64,000 bases of DNA, from NCBI RefSeq assembly GCF_003574035.1, contig NZ_QWKY01000004.1:34856-98855 (forward strand). Direction: 5' to 3'. The translations under genes and the position numbers were made by a program. Shown here piece after piece: positions 16,852 through 25,773 of the stretch (the stretch's first letter is position 1; each line of letters starts with the position of its first letter). Under the pieces are notes generated by a model that did no database searches, had not been told where the DNA came from, and saw nothing but the letters and a program-made list of their open reading frames with translations. The stretch comes from Meiothermus hypogaeus (GTDB lineage: Bacteria > Deinococcota > Deinococci > Deinococcales > Thermaceae).

Positions 16852-18563
16852 GGTTGGGGGGGCATCCCTCGGGTCTTGCTGGCCGAGAGCGCATAGGTGA
16901 TAAAACCTGCCAGGGCTGCAAAGCCTGCCCCTGTTCGACCGACCCCCGTCTGGGGGTCGAACGATTCGCAGGCGTAGCCAGCGTCGAGGGGGGCCTGCTC
17001 GAGCACCATCAGGGCATCCCCCGCAGGCCGCATCAATCCCGACAAAATCCGGTTGGCCAGGCCAAAGCCCGAGGGAAATGGAAAGTGCGCCGAGCCCTCG
17101 CCGGGGAAGCGTCCCTTGTAGTGGTGGGGGTTATCGTCCCCCAGAATCCAGAGCGCGGTGGCCTGCCAGATAGGATCCTGGCGGTTGCAAAAGCCCAGGT
17201 GCGGCAGCAAGAGCAGGCTGCCTGCCGGCTCGTCGGAAAAGGTGTAGCGGCCCCCCGGTTCAAAGCTAAACACAAAGCGCCCGTTGCGCTCGGCCTGGCG
17301 GTAGAGGGTCTCGCGCAGGGCGCGGGCCTCGTGTTTGAGCATTTCGGGCTCCCGCCAGTAGGGCGAAAGGCGCTCCAGGGCTACCGCCCACAGGGCGTTG
17401 TCGTAGGTCAGGTAGGGCTCTGGCACGGGGTCGTCGGTGGGGGAGAGGAAGGTGCGGTAAAGCGAGAGGGAAGGGTGTTTTTCCTGGGCCACACGCTCAA
17501 ACACCCACTCCAGCGGTTCGCGCAACTCGGCGACGAGTTCGGGGTTGGGGCCGGTAGCTTCCAGGTAGCGGGCCAGCGCTAACGGATAGGCTGCGGCCTG
17601 GTCGAGCTCGAAGCCCGGGTACAAAGGCGGCCCGCTCAGATACTGGGCGTGCTCCCCCGGCCAGCGGGCAAAGCGGCGGAAGACCGCCTTGAGCACCTCT
17701 TTGGCCCGCTTGCGGTCGGCCTTGAGCAAGGCCGGAAAGAACCACAACAGCCCATCCCGCGCCCAGTAGGCCCCCGAGACATAGTAGTGCGGGCTGCGCG
17801 AGGTCAGCAGCACTGGCTCGCCCTCCAGAGTATTGGCCTGGGCGTAGAAGTAGCTGAAAATCAGGTGCCGCCGGTAGACCTCGTAGAGCGGGCCGGTGTA
17901 GTTGGTGGAAAGCAGGGCCAGCTTGTGCAGGGTTTTGCGCTGAAGCGTCTCCCAGCCTACCCGGCGCAAGTGCAGGGCAGTGGTGCGGGCGCCGTCGGCC
18001 TCGGGGGCCAGCCCCAGGTAGAGCGTGACCGGGCCGGACGCCCACTCGAGCACAAACTGCGGCCCCCAGTCGGCCCGGCTGGGGGTGGTGTCGGCCTGCA
18101 AGCCCAGGGCCAGCAGGGTGCGCTCGCTGCGGGCCTCGAGCACATAGCTGCCCGTCCAGGCATCGTGCGAAACACGGAAGGTTGTGTCCAGTTTTTCCTC
18201 TCGAAAGCGCCGCAGGCCCAGGTATTCCAGGTTGCCGGCCACTTGAAGGCGCCCTGGGCTGCGGGGCTCCAGGCGCAGGGCCAGCCCCCGCTCACCAAAA
18301 GGGGCCAGCAGCGTCGCGGTGAGGTGCTCGTTTTCCCAGACCGGAATCCAGTCCGCCGTGCGCGAGAGCTTCCAGCCCTTCCCCGAGACCTCCAGCAGCG
18401 GCTCCCCCACCCAGTCCAAAAGCCCATTCAGTGCAAGGGAGGCCACCCCGATCCGGGTAATCGAAGGGGCGTTGGGGCTGGCCTCGACGTGAATATCCAG
18501 GTTGCCCGTGGGCAGGTGCGCGGGCGGGCTTTCCAGGATGGGGGCGGGGGTCATGAGTTCCAT
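16848..18563 (-). CDS. (alpha/alpha)6-type glycoside hydrolase, specificity unknown
   Basis: A 571-residue protein without signal peptide. The N-terminal 200 residues look like a beta-sandwich; the C-terminal part has the helix-rich pattern of six-hairpin glycosidases (YYVSGAYWARDGLLWFFPAL, ELDQAAAYPLALARYLEA, YLTYDNALWAVALERL). Candidate catalytic acids are in WARDG and FELDQ. It resembles bacterial amylo-glucosidase/GH63/GH125-type enzymes, but I cannot assign the family. It is the last gene of an operon with a sugar ABC importer, so it probably hydrolyses the imported oligosaccharide in the cytoplasm. Confidence 0.7.
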   Translation of the reverse strand: MELMTPAPILESPPAHLPTGNLDIHVEASPNAPSITRIGVASLALNGLLDWVGEPLLEVSGKGWKLSRTADWIPVWENEHLTATLLAPFGERGLALRLEPRSPGRLQVAGNLEYLGLRRFREEKLDTTFRVSHDAWTGSYVLEARSERTLLALGLQADTTPSRADWGPQFVLEWASGPVTLYLGLAPEADGARTTALHLRRVGWETLQRKTLHKLALLSTNYTGPLYEVYRRHLIFSYFYAQANTLEGEPVLLTSRSPHYYVSGAYWARDGLLWFFPALLKADRKRAKEVLKAVFRRFARWPGEHAQYLSGPPLYPGFELDQAAAYPLALARYLEATGPNPELVAELREPLEWVFERVAQEKHPSLSLYRTFLSPTDDPVPEPYLTYDNALWAVALERLSPYWREPEMLKHEARALRETLYRQAERNGRFVFSFEPGGRYTFSDEPAGSLLLLPHLGFCNRQDPIWQATALWILGDDNPHHYKGRFPGEGSAHFPFPSGFGLANRILSGLMRPAGDALMVLEQAPLDAGYACESFDPQTGVGRTGAGFAALAGFITYALSASKTRGMPPQP

Positions 18564-18600
18564 AATCGCGCGTTGGAAGGAGCTAGCAAAGGGCCTGCCG

Positions 18601-18792
18601 TTACTGCTTCTTGAGATTATCGAAGTAAACCCAGATCAGGTACAGCGCCAGCAACACCCCTGCTATGAACACCAGCGTCACCACGGTTCGGAGCCAGGGG
18701 CCAAAAGCCACCCCCAGCACCAGCCCCGCAAAAAAGCTGAGCAGGTGGCCCCAGTAGCGTTGCCGGATGAGCCGAAGCAAAGTTGGGTTCAT
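18601..18792 (-). CDS. Small two-helix membrane protein
   Basis: A 63-residue protein from MNPTLLRLI; two hydrophobic helices (HLLSFFAGLVLGVAF and VVTLVFIAGVLLALYLIWVYF) and a charged tail. An ATG seven codons upstream (18813) is possible. It sits between the ABC permease and the glycosidase in the operon. No family recognised. Confidence 0.6.
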   Translation of the reverse strand: MNPTLLRLIRQRYWGHLLSFFAGLVLGVAFGPWLRTVVTLVFIAGVLLALYLIWVYFDNLKKQ

Positions 18793-18862
18793 GTCCTCGA
18801 GCCTACCACCCAAAACCCAGTGGCACAGGCTCGCATCTCCGATCTGCCGGGAGGCCTTGGGG

Positions 18863-19675
18863 CTATCCCTTTACCCCCGTCAGCACTACCCCCTCGATAA
18901 TCTGGCGCTGGAAGAACAGGAATACCAGCAGCACCGGCAGCACCGCTAAGCTGCTGGCCGCCATGATCAGGTTCCAGGCGGTGCCGGCCTCGCTCGAGAA
19001 CAGCGCCACCCCCACCGGTATGGTGCGCATATCGGCGGTCTGCACCACGATCAGCGGCCACAAAAAGGCGTTCCAGTTGCCCAGGAAGGTAAAAATGCCC
19101 AAAGCCGCCAGGGCCGGTCGCACCAGCGGGAAAGCAATGCGCCAGAACACCCCAAACTCACTTAGCCCGTCTATGCGCCCGGCGTCCAGCAGGTCGGTGG
19201 GCAGGGTCTCGAAAAACTGCCGCATCAAAAACACCCCAAAAGCGCTAATAACGCCGGGAAACAACAGGCCCCAATAGGTATTGCTCCAGCCGTACTCGGT
19301 GCTCATCACATACCAGGGGATAACAAGCATCTCGGTAGGCACCATCAGGGTGGACAGAATCAGCACAAAAATCAGACCCTTGCCGGGAAAGCGCAATTTG
19401 GCCAGGGCATAGCCGACCAATGAGTCGAAGAACAACACCGAGAGCGTGGTGATGCCCGCGACAATCAGGCTGTTCAAGAACCAGCGGGGAAACTGGGTTT
19501 TGAAGAGCACCTCGCGGTAGTTGTCCAGGGTGGGGGCCTGGGGCCATACCTTGAGCTCGAAAATTTCGGCAAAAGGCTTGAGGGAGGTCAGGAACATCCA
19601 CACAAACGGAAAAAACATCACCAGGCTGCCCAGAATCAGCAGGGCGTAAATCAAGAAGGTAGACAGGCGCTTCAT
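18863..19675 (-). CDS. ABC sugar permease, MalG type
   Basis: A 270-residue inner-membrane permease with six helices. The EAA loop contacting the ATPase is seen in DAGRIDGLSEFGVFWRIAFPLVRPAL. Overlaps the stop of the MalF-type gene by one base, so coupled. No ATPase is in this operon; the MsmK-type ATPase at 48321 or one elsewhere could energise it. Confidence 0.9.
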   Translation of the reverse strand: MKRLSTFLIYALLILGSLVMFFPFVWMFLTSLKPFAEIFELKVWPQAPTLDNYREVLFKTQFPRWFLNSLIVAGITTLSVLFFDSLVGYALAKLRFPGKGLIFVLILSTLMVPTEMLVIPWYVMSTEYGWSNTYWGLLFPGVISAFGVFLMRQFFETLPTDLLDAGRIDGLSEFGVFWRIAFPLVRPALAALGIFTFLGNWNAFLWPLIVVQTADMRTIPVGVALFSSEAGTAWNLIMAASSLAVLPVLLVFLFFQRQIIEGVVLTGVKG

Positions 19676-20589
19676 CAGTACTCCACCCGCCGCGACAACA
19701 GCCGCAGTTGCACCAGGGTAATGCTCAGGATGATCACAAACAGCAAAACCGTGATAGCCGCTGCGTAGCCGAGCTCAAACCGGGCAAAGGCCACCTGGTA
19801 GATGTAGAGGGCCAGCGTCAAGGTAGAACCGAGCGGCCCGCCCTGGTCGGTAAAGTTCAGGTTCACCACCTGGGTAAAAAGCTGCAAGAAGCCGATGGTG
19901 CCAATCACCGCCGAGAAGACCATCACCGGGTTCAAAAGAGGAAAGGTGATGTGGCGGAACAGTTGCCAGTTGCTGGCCCCATCGATGCGAGCGGCCTCGT
20001 AGTAGTCGCGTGGGATGTTTTGCAAACCCGCCAAAAAGAGCACCACCTGAAAGCCCAGGTTTTGCCACACTACAATCATGGTCACGGTGGCCAGGGCCTG
20101 TGAGGGCTTGGTCAGAAAGGGCTGGGGTGGAATGCCAAACACACTCAAAATCTCGTTGACGATGCCAAAGTTGGGCGAGAGCATCCAGCTAAAGACCCAG
20201 GCAATGGCAGCGGCTGGGGTGACGTAGGGGGCAAAATAGATGGCCCGAAACACATCCCGAAACCGGGTCACGGCATTCAGCAGGAGGGCAATACCAAGCC
20301 CCAGCAGCAGTTGTAGCGGTACGCCGAGCAGGGTATAGGCCAGCGTGTTTTGCAGGGCTTTGAGCAGGAGGCGGTCCTGGAGCATCTGCTCGTAGTGTTC
20401 CAGCCCCACAAAAGGCCGCTTGCTGGGGTCGGCGTGCCAGTCGAACAGCGAGAGCCACAGCGCCTGGAACGCCGGCCAGATGCGGATGAATAAAAAGAAA
20501 GCCAGTGGAATGGCCAGAAAGGCAAAGGCCCACAGCGCTTCGCGGGTCGCCAGCGACACCCTTCGTTGGGCGGGTTCAGGTGGTTTCAT
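19675..20589 (-). CDS. ABC sugar permease, MalF type
   Basis: A 304-residue inner-membrane permease with six helices after a short cytoplasmic N-terminus. The EAA loop reads EAARIDGASNWQLFRHITFPLLNP. Downstream of the binding-protein gene, separated from it by a long hairpin, and directly upstream of the MalG-type permease. Confidence 0.9.
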   Translation of the reverse strand: MKPPEPAQRRVSLATREALWAFAFLAIPLAFFLFIRIWPAFQALWLSLFDWHADPSKRPFVGLEHYEQMLQDRLLLKALQNTLAYTLLGVPLQLLLGLGIALLLNAVTRFRDVFRAIYFAPYVTPAAAIAWVFSWMLSPNFGIVNEILSVFGIPPQPFLTKPSQALATVTMIVVWQNLGFQVVLFLAGLQNIPRDYYEAARIDGASNWQLFRHITFPLLNPVMVFSAVIGTIGFLQLFTQVVNLNFTDQGGPLGSTLTLALYIYQVAFARFELGYAAAITVLLFVIILSITLVQLRLLSRRVEY

Positions 20590-20609
20590 AAAAAGGCGGG
20601 TAAGAGAGA

Positions 20610-20644
20610 GCTTGTAGCCTGTGGTTTACCCACAAGCTACAAGC
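20610..20644 (-). other. Intercistronic hairpin between binding-protein and permease genes
   Basis: GCTTGTAGCCTGTGG and CCCACAAGCTACAAGC pair over about 15 bp with one mismatch, around a short TTTA loop, with no T run. Such hairpins after the binding-protein gene usually protect its mRNA and lower expression of the permeases, giving excess binding protein. Confidence 0.75.
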
Positions 20645-20661
20645 CATGGACTTCAGACCAT

Positions 20662-21906
20662 TTACTTCCAGAAGTTGTCCAGCAGCTTTTGCTCTTCGGC
20701 AGCTGCGATGCGCCAGGATTCCGCCGGGTCTTTGTTTTCCAGGAGCACGCGGTTAATAGCGTCGGTCATCACCTTGCGCTGCCCGATCTCGTCCACAAAC
20801 GGGGTGGCTTTGGCATAGGACAGCGAAATGACGAAGGGGCCGTACACCTTATCCAGGGTGAGTTTGGGGTCTTTGATCAGGCTCTTGCGGGCGGGCAGTT
20901 CGCCCACCTTCTCGAGCCAGTAGCGCTGGGTCTCCTCGGAGACCAGAAACTCCAGGAACTTGAGCGAGGCGGCCAGTTTGGGCCCGGTAGCCAGGGGGGT
21001 CAGGCCGTGCATCCAGAAGGAGCCATAGTTGATTTTGCGCCCCCCGGCTTTCTCCAGGGGCAGCTCGGCCACACCCCAGTTGAACTTGGCCCCATTGCGG
21101 ATGGTGCCGATGGCGAAAGAGCCATCAATAATCATGCCTACCTTGCCGGCAATGAAAGCATCGCGGTAGGCGTTGTTGCCGGGGAAGAACTGGTTGCCCA
21201 GGGTGCCCACGTTGTACTTCTTGAGCCAGTCGGTGTAGAAGGTGAAGGCTTTGAGCCCGGCTGCGTTGTCGTAGAGCACTTTTCGGCCGTCGTCGGAGTA
21301 GGGCCGCCCGCCAAATTGCCGGATGAGCACCTCGCGTACGAGGTGGTGATCCTGGCCATCGGGGGCCATGGCATAGCCCAGCTGGGTGAACTTGTTGCCG
21401 TCCTTAACGGTCAGTTTGGCCGCCATGCTGAGGAACTCATCCCAGGTTTTTGGGGGGGTCTTGAAGCCGGCGGCATTCAGCAGGTCGCGGTTGTAGAAAA
21501 GGGCCAGCGAACGCACCGCGGTGGGCATGCCGTAGAGCTTGCCCCCTACCTTGGCAGCCTGGGCCAGGCTCGAGAACTCGCTATCCAGCACCTTTATATA
21601 TTCGGCGGGCATGGGTTGCAGGTACCCGGCCTTGACCCAGGTGGGCAGCCAGCCGTAGAACAGGTTGACCACATCGGGCCCCTGGCCGGCCGGAATAGAC
21701 GAAGCCACTTTTTGCTGGTAGGCGTCGAAGGGAAAGGTCTGGTGCTGAACCTTGATGCCGGGGTTGGCAGCCTCGAACTTTTTGATCAGCTCGTTTACTG
21801 CCTCCACTTTGCTCCTGAAGTCGTATTGCCAGTAGGTGATGGTGACCTGACCCTGGGCCAGGGCTGCACCCCACAGGGCAAAAAGGGTTACCAGGACTAT
21901 TCTCAT
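20662..21906 (-). CDS. ABC sugar-binding protein
   Basis: A 414-residue family-1 solute-binding protein. Signal peptide MRIVLVTLFALWGAALA-Q; no lipobox Cys, so it may be free or anchored otherwise. Typical opening TITYWQYDFRSKVEAVNEL and KFEAANPGIKV, with aromatic residues (FYGWLPTWVKAG) suited to sugars. First gene of the operon; strong Shine-Dalgarno (AAAGGAGGA) and a near-consensus promoter upstream. The ligand is probably an oligosaccharide. Confidence 0.92.
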   Translation of the reverse strand: MRIVLVTLFALWGAALAQGQVTITYWQYDFRSKVEAVNELIKKFEAANPGIKVQHQTFPFDAYQQKVASSIPAGQGPDVVNLFYGWLPTWVKAGYLQPMPAEYIKVLDSEFSSLAQAAKVGGKLYGMPTAVRSLALFYNRDLLNAAGFKTPPKTWDEFLSMAAKLTVKDGNKFTQLGYAMAPDGQDHHLVREVLIRQFGGRPYSDDGRKVLYDNAAGLKAFTFYTDWLKKYNVGTLGNQFFPGNNAYRDAFIAGKVGMIIDGSFAIGTIRNGAKFNWGVAELPLEKAGGRKINYGSFWMHGLTPLATGPKLAASLKFLEFLVSEETQRYWLEKVGELPARKSLIKDPKLTLDKVYGPFVISLSYAKATPFVDEIGQRKVMTDAINRVLLENKDPAESWRIAAAEEQKLLDNFWK

Positions 21907-21936
21907 AGACTTCCTCCTTTGGGATTCGCCTCAAAC

Positions 21937-21983
21937 CTCGATGGGTCGAGATGGATTATAAAACGAAAAACGGTTCTTGTCAG
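21937..21983 (-). promoter_or_regulatory. Promoter of the sugar ABC operon
   Basis: On the minus strand: -35 CTGACA (21978-21983), a 17-bp spacer, -10 TATAAT (21955-21960). Just downstream is the inverted repeat CTCGA-TGGG-TCGAG (21937-21950), which may be an operator. No regulator gene is adjacent. Confidence 0.8.
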
Positions 21984-22060
21984 AAGCGGCCCAATGCCCC
22001 CCAGAATGCGCGGCCTGCAGGAAGAAGCCAGTCAGGATGTGGGATTTTTGCGTTCCAGGA

Positions 22061-22486
22061 CTATACCAAAGCTATTGCTGGTGCATGCCCGTGGGGAATC
22101 AACCTGACGCTTCGCCCATGCGCGGTGGGCTCGAGGTGAACTTCCAGGCTATCCGGAAACACCTCGGGCTTACCCCACTCGATCAGCACCAGGCGGGCCT
22201 CGGGCAGGTAGTCCTCCAGACCCAGGTTATAAAGCTCCTCCTGATCGGCCATGCGGTAGGCGTCGATGTGCACCACCAGGCCCTGGGGGGTGGGGTACTC
22301 GTGAATCAGGGTGTAGGTGGGGCTGGTCACCTCGCCTTTGAACCCCAGCGCCTCGGCCATGAATTTCACCAGGGTGGTCTTGCCGGCGCCCATGGGCCCC
22401 GTGAGCAGTACCAGGGTGCCTTCAGGCAAGGCCTGGGCCAGCCGCCTGGCCATCTGTTGGAGGTCCTCGAGTGAGCTTAGATTCAC
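22061..22486 (-). CDS. tsaE: tRNA threonylcarbamoyladenosine biosynthesis ATPase
   Basis: A 141-residue P-loop protein. Walker A is GPMGAGKTTLVK, followed by SPTYTLIHEY, VVHIDAYRM (Walker B-like) and LIEWGKP, all typical of TsaE. It supports the TsaB-TsaD complex in making t6A37 on ANN-decoding tRNAs. Length fits the family. The partners are not in the window. Confidence 0.93.
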   Translation of the reverse strand: MNLSSLEDLQQMARRLAQALPEGTLVLLTGPMGAGKTTLVKFMAEALGFKGEVTSPTYTLIHEYPTPQGLVVHIDAYRMADQEELYNLGLEDYLPEARLVLIEWGKPEVFPDSLEVHLEPTAHGRSVRLIPHGHAPAIALV

Positions 22487-22502
22487 GTCTCCCTTCGACT
22501 TT

Positions 22503-22629
22503 ATACCGGATTCAAAAAGACAGTTTACAAAACCAAAAACCCCATAGGCTGTCTTTTTGAATCCTAGAGCACTCCCTTCGGTCGGGTTGATTCGTTACCG
22601 TTCGGTAACGAATCAACCGAATCTGGTAT
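22503..22629 (+). mobile_element. MITE-like palindromic element, family 1, copy 3
   Basis: The cleanest copy, 127 bp: starts ATACCGGATTCAAAAAGACA, contains the mirror TGTCTTTTTGAATCC, then CCCTTCGGTCGGG, the hairpin GATTCGTTACC-GTTC-GGTAACGAATC, and ends GAATCTGGTAT. It lies between tsaE and the delta-60 lipoprotein gene; its last base is part of that gene's TAA stop codon. Confidence 0.85.
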
Positions 22630-23894
22630 TACTTGTAGCGCACAAGGATTACATTTGTATTGGCGCTTCCCGCCACGATCAGACGATTATCAGGCTGGAA
22701 TGTCATTGCTGAGGCAACTGCGTCGTAGTTGGTGCTCACCTGTGTCTCGATATAGCCATTAGAGCCAAAGCTTGGGTCGACAGTTCCATTCAAATTGTGT
22801 CTGTAGAGTGCAAAAAATTTGGGCGAACTATGGGAAGCTAAGCTGATTAGTTTACCGTCAGACTGCTGAGCCATCAATATGGTGTATTGGTTGTATTGAT
22901 CTACGTTGCCGCCTGTACCAAACCCAATATCAGGATTGCCATTTGCCTCATAACGTTTTAACCTATCGCCAACCGATGCTATCAGCCGGCCATCGCTCTG
23001 ACGCATAAGGTACCTTAATAGCCCATTGCCGCTTACCATCCCCTGTCCCCCAAATGAGGTGTCTACTGTTCCGTTGTCAAGTAAGCGTGAAAGGGCAAAA
23101 CCGAAGGAAGTCCCAAATCTCGCTCCGATTCCCAGAAGTATTTTCCCATCTGGTTGAAGAAGCATGTGCTTGGCTCGGCTGTTGGTAAGAGAAGCAATCT
23201 GCTTAATTCCAAAAGAGGCATCCTGGCTTCCATCGGAGTTATAACGCAACAAAACCGGAGTTTCGTAGTTGGGCGCACCTTTGTCGCTGTAGCCTCCTAC
23301 CAACAACTTGCCACCGGGCAAAAGCAAAAGAGCATACGCCTCATCGCTATAAGGGCCAGGGGAGGCAACCACGATGCCATCGCCATCAAAGCTGGTGTCG
23401 AGTTTACCATACTCGTTATAACGAACCAGCGCGATTTCGTAGTAATTCGAGTTTGCCGTGCTCCCGGCTACCACCAGCTTGCCGTCTGGCTGAAGCACCA
23501 GCGCGTGGGCCCGATCGCTGTAGTCAGATAGCGAAGTGACCACTGTACCCTCATTGCCAAAAGTGGTATCCAGAGTGCCGTCGGGGTTATAGCGTAGCAG
23601 AATAATATCGTCAACGTAGCTGGGGCTGACGACTTTTTCGATATAGCCTGCCACCACAATTTTTCTATCCGGCTGCACGATCAAACTGGTGATCCAGATC
23701 TTAGCATTGGCAGAAGTTACAGGGGTGGTTACGATACCTCCATTGCCAAAGGAGGTATCCAGCTCTCCCTTAAAGGATAACTGCGGCCCAGGCGTGCCGC
23801 CACCAGGATTGCTCCCGTTGGGGTTTCCACTACCGCCGTTGCAGGCCAACAAAACCAGGGCCAAGAGACTGTAAAGCCCAAAGCGCATGCCCAT
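22629..23894 (-). CDS. Delta-60 repeat lipoprotein
   Basis: A 421-residue exported protein. Signal peptide with lipobox (ALVLLACNGG, Cys18), a Gly/Asn/Pro linker, then about seven units of the delta-60 repeat (GxLDTSFGxxG ... ALVLQPDGKLVVAGS), expected to form a beta-propeller. Known members are surface proteins of unknown function, mostly in delta-proteobacteria and Bacteroidetes. The DNA is clearly less GC-rich than its neighbours, which suggests recent transfer. A family-1 element abuts the 3' end and may have trimmed the gene. Confidence 0.88.
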   Translation of the reverse strand: MGMRFGLYSLLALVLLACNGGSGNPNGSNPGGGTPGPQLSFKGELDTSFGNGGIVTTPVTSANAKIWITSLIVQPDRKIVVAGYIEKVVSPSYVDDIILLRYNPDGTLDTTFGNEGTVVTSLSDYSDRAHALVLQPDGKLVVAGSTANSNYYEIALVRYNEYGKLDTSFDGDGIVVASPGPYSDEAYALLLLPGGKLLVGGYSDKGAPNYETPVLLRYNSDGSQDASFGIKQIASLTNSRAKHMLLQPDGKILLGIGARFGTSFGFALSRLLDNGTVDTSFGGQGMVSGNGLLRYLMRQSDGRLIASVGDRLKRYEANGNPDIGFGTGGNVDQYNQYTILMAQQSDGKLISLASHSSPKFFALYRHNLNGTVDPSFGSNGYIETQVSTNYDAVASAMTFQPDNRLIVAGSANTNVILVRYK

Positions 23895-24049
23895 AAAGGC
23901 TCAATCCCCCTTCCGTCGTTTTCTGGCTTTGATTCTAGCAAAAGTGTGCTGCGGCAACGGCCCATTTGCACTATGGTTTTTGTGCGCTGCAAAACTTGGG
24001 GAAGCTGTCGAATTCCCAACGATGGGTTTGGTGTCATAATGGCGCGGTT

Positions 24050-25261
24050 ATGGCTTCTGCTCGAACCGCCTCTATATCGTTCATTCTGATTTCGGTACTT
24101 ATCAACGTGATGGGACTGGGGCTGGTCATACCGGTACTACCCAAGCTTATTGAGACCCTGGCGGGCAGTGTAGAGGCTGGAGCGCGGCTCAACGGTCTGT
24201 TTTTTGCGGTGTATGCGGTGATGCAGTTTGCCTTTGGCCCCATTCTGGGCATGCTCTCCGACCGCTACGGGCGGCGCCCAGTGTTGCTGGCCTCGCTGGT
24301 GGGCACCGGCATCGATTATCTGATTGCGGCCCTGACGCAGTCTATCTGGGTGCTGTTTTTGGCTCGAGTCATCGCCGGGGTTCTGGGCGCTAGCCTATCC
24401 ACCGCCAACGCCTACATTGCCGATATTTCCAGGCCCGAAGAGCGGGCCCGCAACTTTGGCCTGATTGGGGCCACCTTTGGGATGGGCTTTGTGCTGGGGC
24501 CGGTAGTGGGCGGGCTGCTGGGCAACATAGACCTGCGCCTGCCCTTCTACTTTGCCGCGGGTCTGGCTTTTCTCAACTTTCTGTACGGCTACTTTGTGCT
24601 GCCCGAGTCGCTCAGGCCGGAAAACCGCAGCACCCAGGCTAAATCGCTCAATCCCTTCACGGCCCTCTCGATTCTGGGCAAGACCCCCATTTTGCGCGGC
24701 CTGACCTTTAGCCTTACGCTCATCTTCCTGGCATTTGGGGCCTTGCAAAGCGTGTGGGTACTGTACACGGCCTACAAGTTCGACTGGAAGCCCTTAGAGG
24801 TGGGCTTTTCGCTGTTTCTGGTGGGCCTGGGCGGTGTGATTGTGCAGGCCGGGCTGGTTCGGCCTATAGTGGCCCGACTGGGCGAGCGACGGGCGCTTAC
24901 CCTAGCCCAGAGCGTGGGCTTTTTCTCCTTCACCCTGTATGGTCTGGCTACCCAGGGCTGGATGATGTACGCCACTATTGCCCTGGCCGCCCTCAGCAAC
25001 CTGGGCCAGCCCTTGATCCAGTCCTTCCTGACCCGCGAGGTCTCGCCGAAAGAACAAGGAACCCTACAAGGGGCCCTCTCTGGGCTGCAAAGCCTTACGC
25101 TGGCCGCAGGCGGGTTGCTGGGTGGGGTTCTGCTTTCCTGGGTTGCGAAACCCGGCCTTCCGCCCTGGCTCCTCGGGCTTCCCTTCTTTGTGGGGGCTTT
25201 GCTCTATGCGACGGCTGCGGCCAATACCGCCCGGCTGTTTCTTGGCCTTCGCAAGGGCTAG
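24050..25261 (+). CDS. MFS exporter, TetA-like
   Basis: A 403-residue protein with twelve helices. Motif A is [14 protein letters not shown] after helix 2, and [15 protein letters not shown] in helix 1 is characteristic of the tetracycline/multidrug efflux group (DHA1). The substrate cannot be told. Start at ATG 24050: a CATAAT box (24035-24040) lies nine bases before it, consistent with a leaderless mRNA. The 3' end overlaps the convergent macro-domain gene by 4 bp. Confidence 0.88.
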   Translation: MASARTASISFILISVLINVMGLGLVIPVLPKLIETLAGSVEAGARLNGLFFAVYAVMQFAFGPILGMLSDRYGRRPVLLASLVGTGIDYLIAALTQSIWVLFLARVIAGVLGASLSTANAYIADISRPEERARNFGLIGATFGMGFVLGPVVGGLLGNIDLRLPFYFAAGLAFLNFLYGYFVLPESLRPENRSTQAKSLNPFTALSILGKTPILRGLTFSLTLIFLAFGALQSVWVLYTAYKFDWKPLEVGFSLFLVGLGGVIVQAGLVRPIVARLGERRALTLAQSVGFFSFTLYGLATQGWMMYATIALAALSNLGQPLIQSFLTREVSPKEQGTLQGALSGLQSLTLAAGGLLGGVLLSWVAKPGLPPWLLGLPFFVGALLYATAAANTARLFLGLRKG

Positions 25262-25749
25262 CGTCGGCGGGCCAGGGCCTGCCGGAGGGCCTCTGCATCG
25301 GATGGGCTGTAGCCAAATAGGGTGATTTCCAGGGTGTCGGGGGCGTCCTGTAGCTCGTCTAGCATCGCTTCGATCACTTCGTTTAGCGCTAATCCGCCCA
25401 CACCGGTTCCCAGCAGGGGAAAAGCCACCCTGCGCAAGTTATGCTCGAGCGCCAGGCGAACCGCAGCCCGCGTTGCACTTCGAACGGTTTGCAGGCTGGC
25501 GGGCTGGTCGCCCAAGACGGCTGCATGAATCACAAAGCGCACCGGCAGCGCTCCGGCGCCGGTGAGGGCCGCTTCACCAACCCGAATGGGCCCGTGCCTG
25601 TCGCATTCTTCCTGGATGCGGGGGCCGCCTTTGCGCCGGATGGCCCCTGCGACCCCAGCGCCCAGGATCAGGTGATTGTTGGCGGCATTCACGATGGCGT
25701 CGCCCACAAACTCAGTGATGTCGCCTTGGGCAATGTGAATTCGGGCCAT
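25258..25749 (-). CDS. Macro-domain protein (ADP-ribose binding/hydrolase)
   Basis: A 163-residue single macro domain. Motifs: [20 protein letters not shown] (ligand-binding Asp and Asn), [13 protein letters not shown], and [16 protein letters not shown]. Such proteins remove ADP-ribose from proteins or nucleic acids or hydrolyse O-acetyl-ADP-ribose. No ART partner is next to it. It is followed by the C45 peptidase gene on the same strand, though transcription runs from the peptidase side. Confidence 0.9.
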   Translation of the reverse strand: MARIHIAQGDITEFVGDAIVNAANNHLILGAGVAGAIRRKGGPRIQEECDRHGPIRVGEAALTGAGALPVRFVIHAAVLGDQPASLQTVRSATRAAVRLALEHNLRRVAFPLLGTGVGGLALNEVIEAMLDELQDAPDTLEITLFGYSPSDAEALRQALARRR

Positions 25750-25773
25750 GTGGTTAGTGTAGCCTTGGGGGCC

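Noticed and set aside
20566..22107. 513-residue plus-strand ORF opposite the sugar-binding protein
   Set aside because: Antisense shadow: the minus-strand gene has signal peptide, promoter and family motifs.
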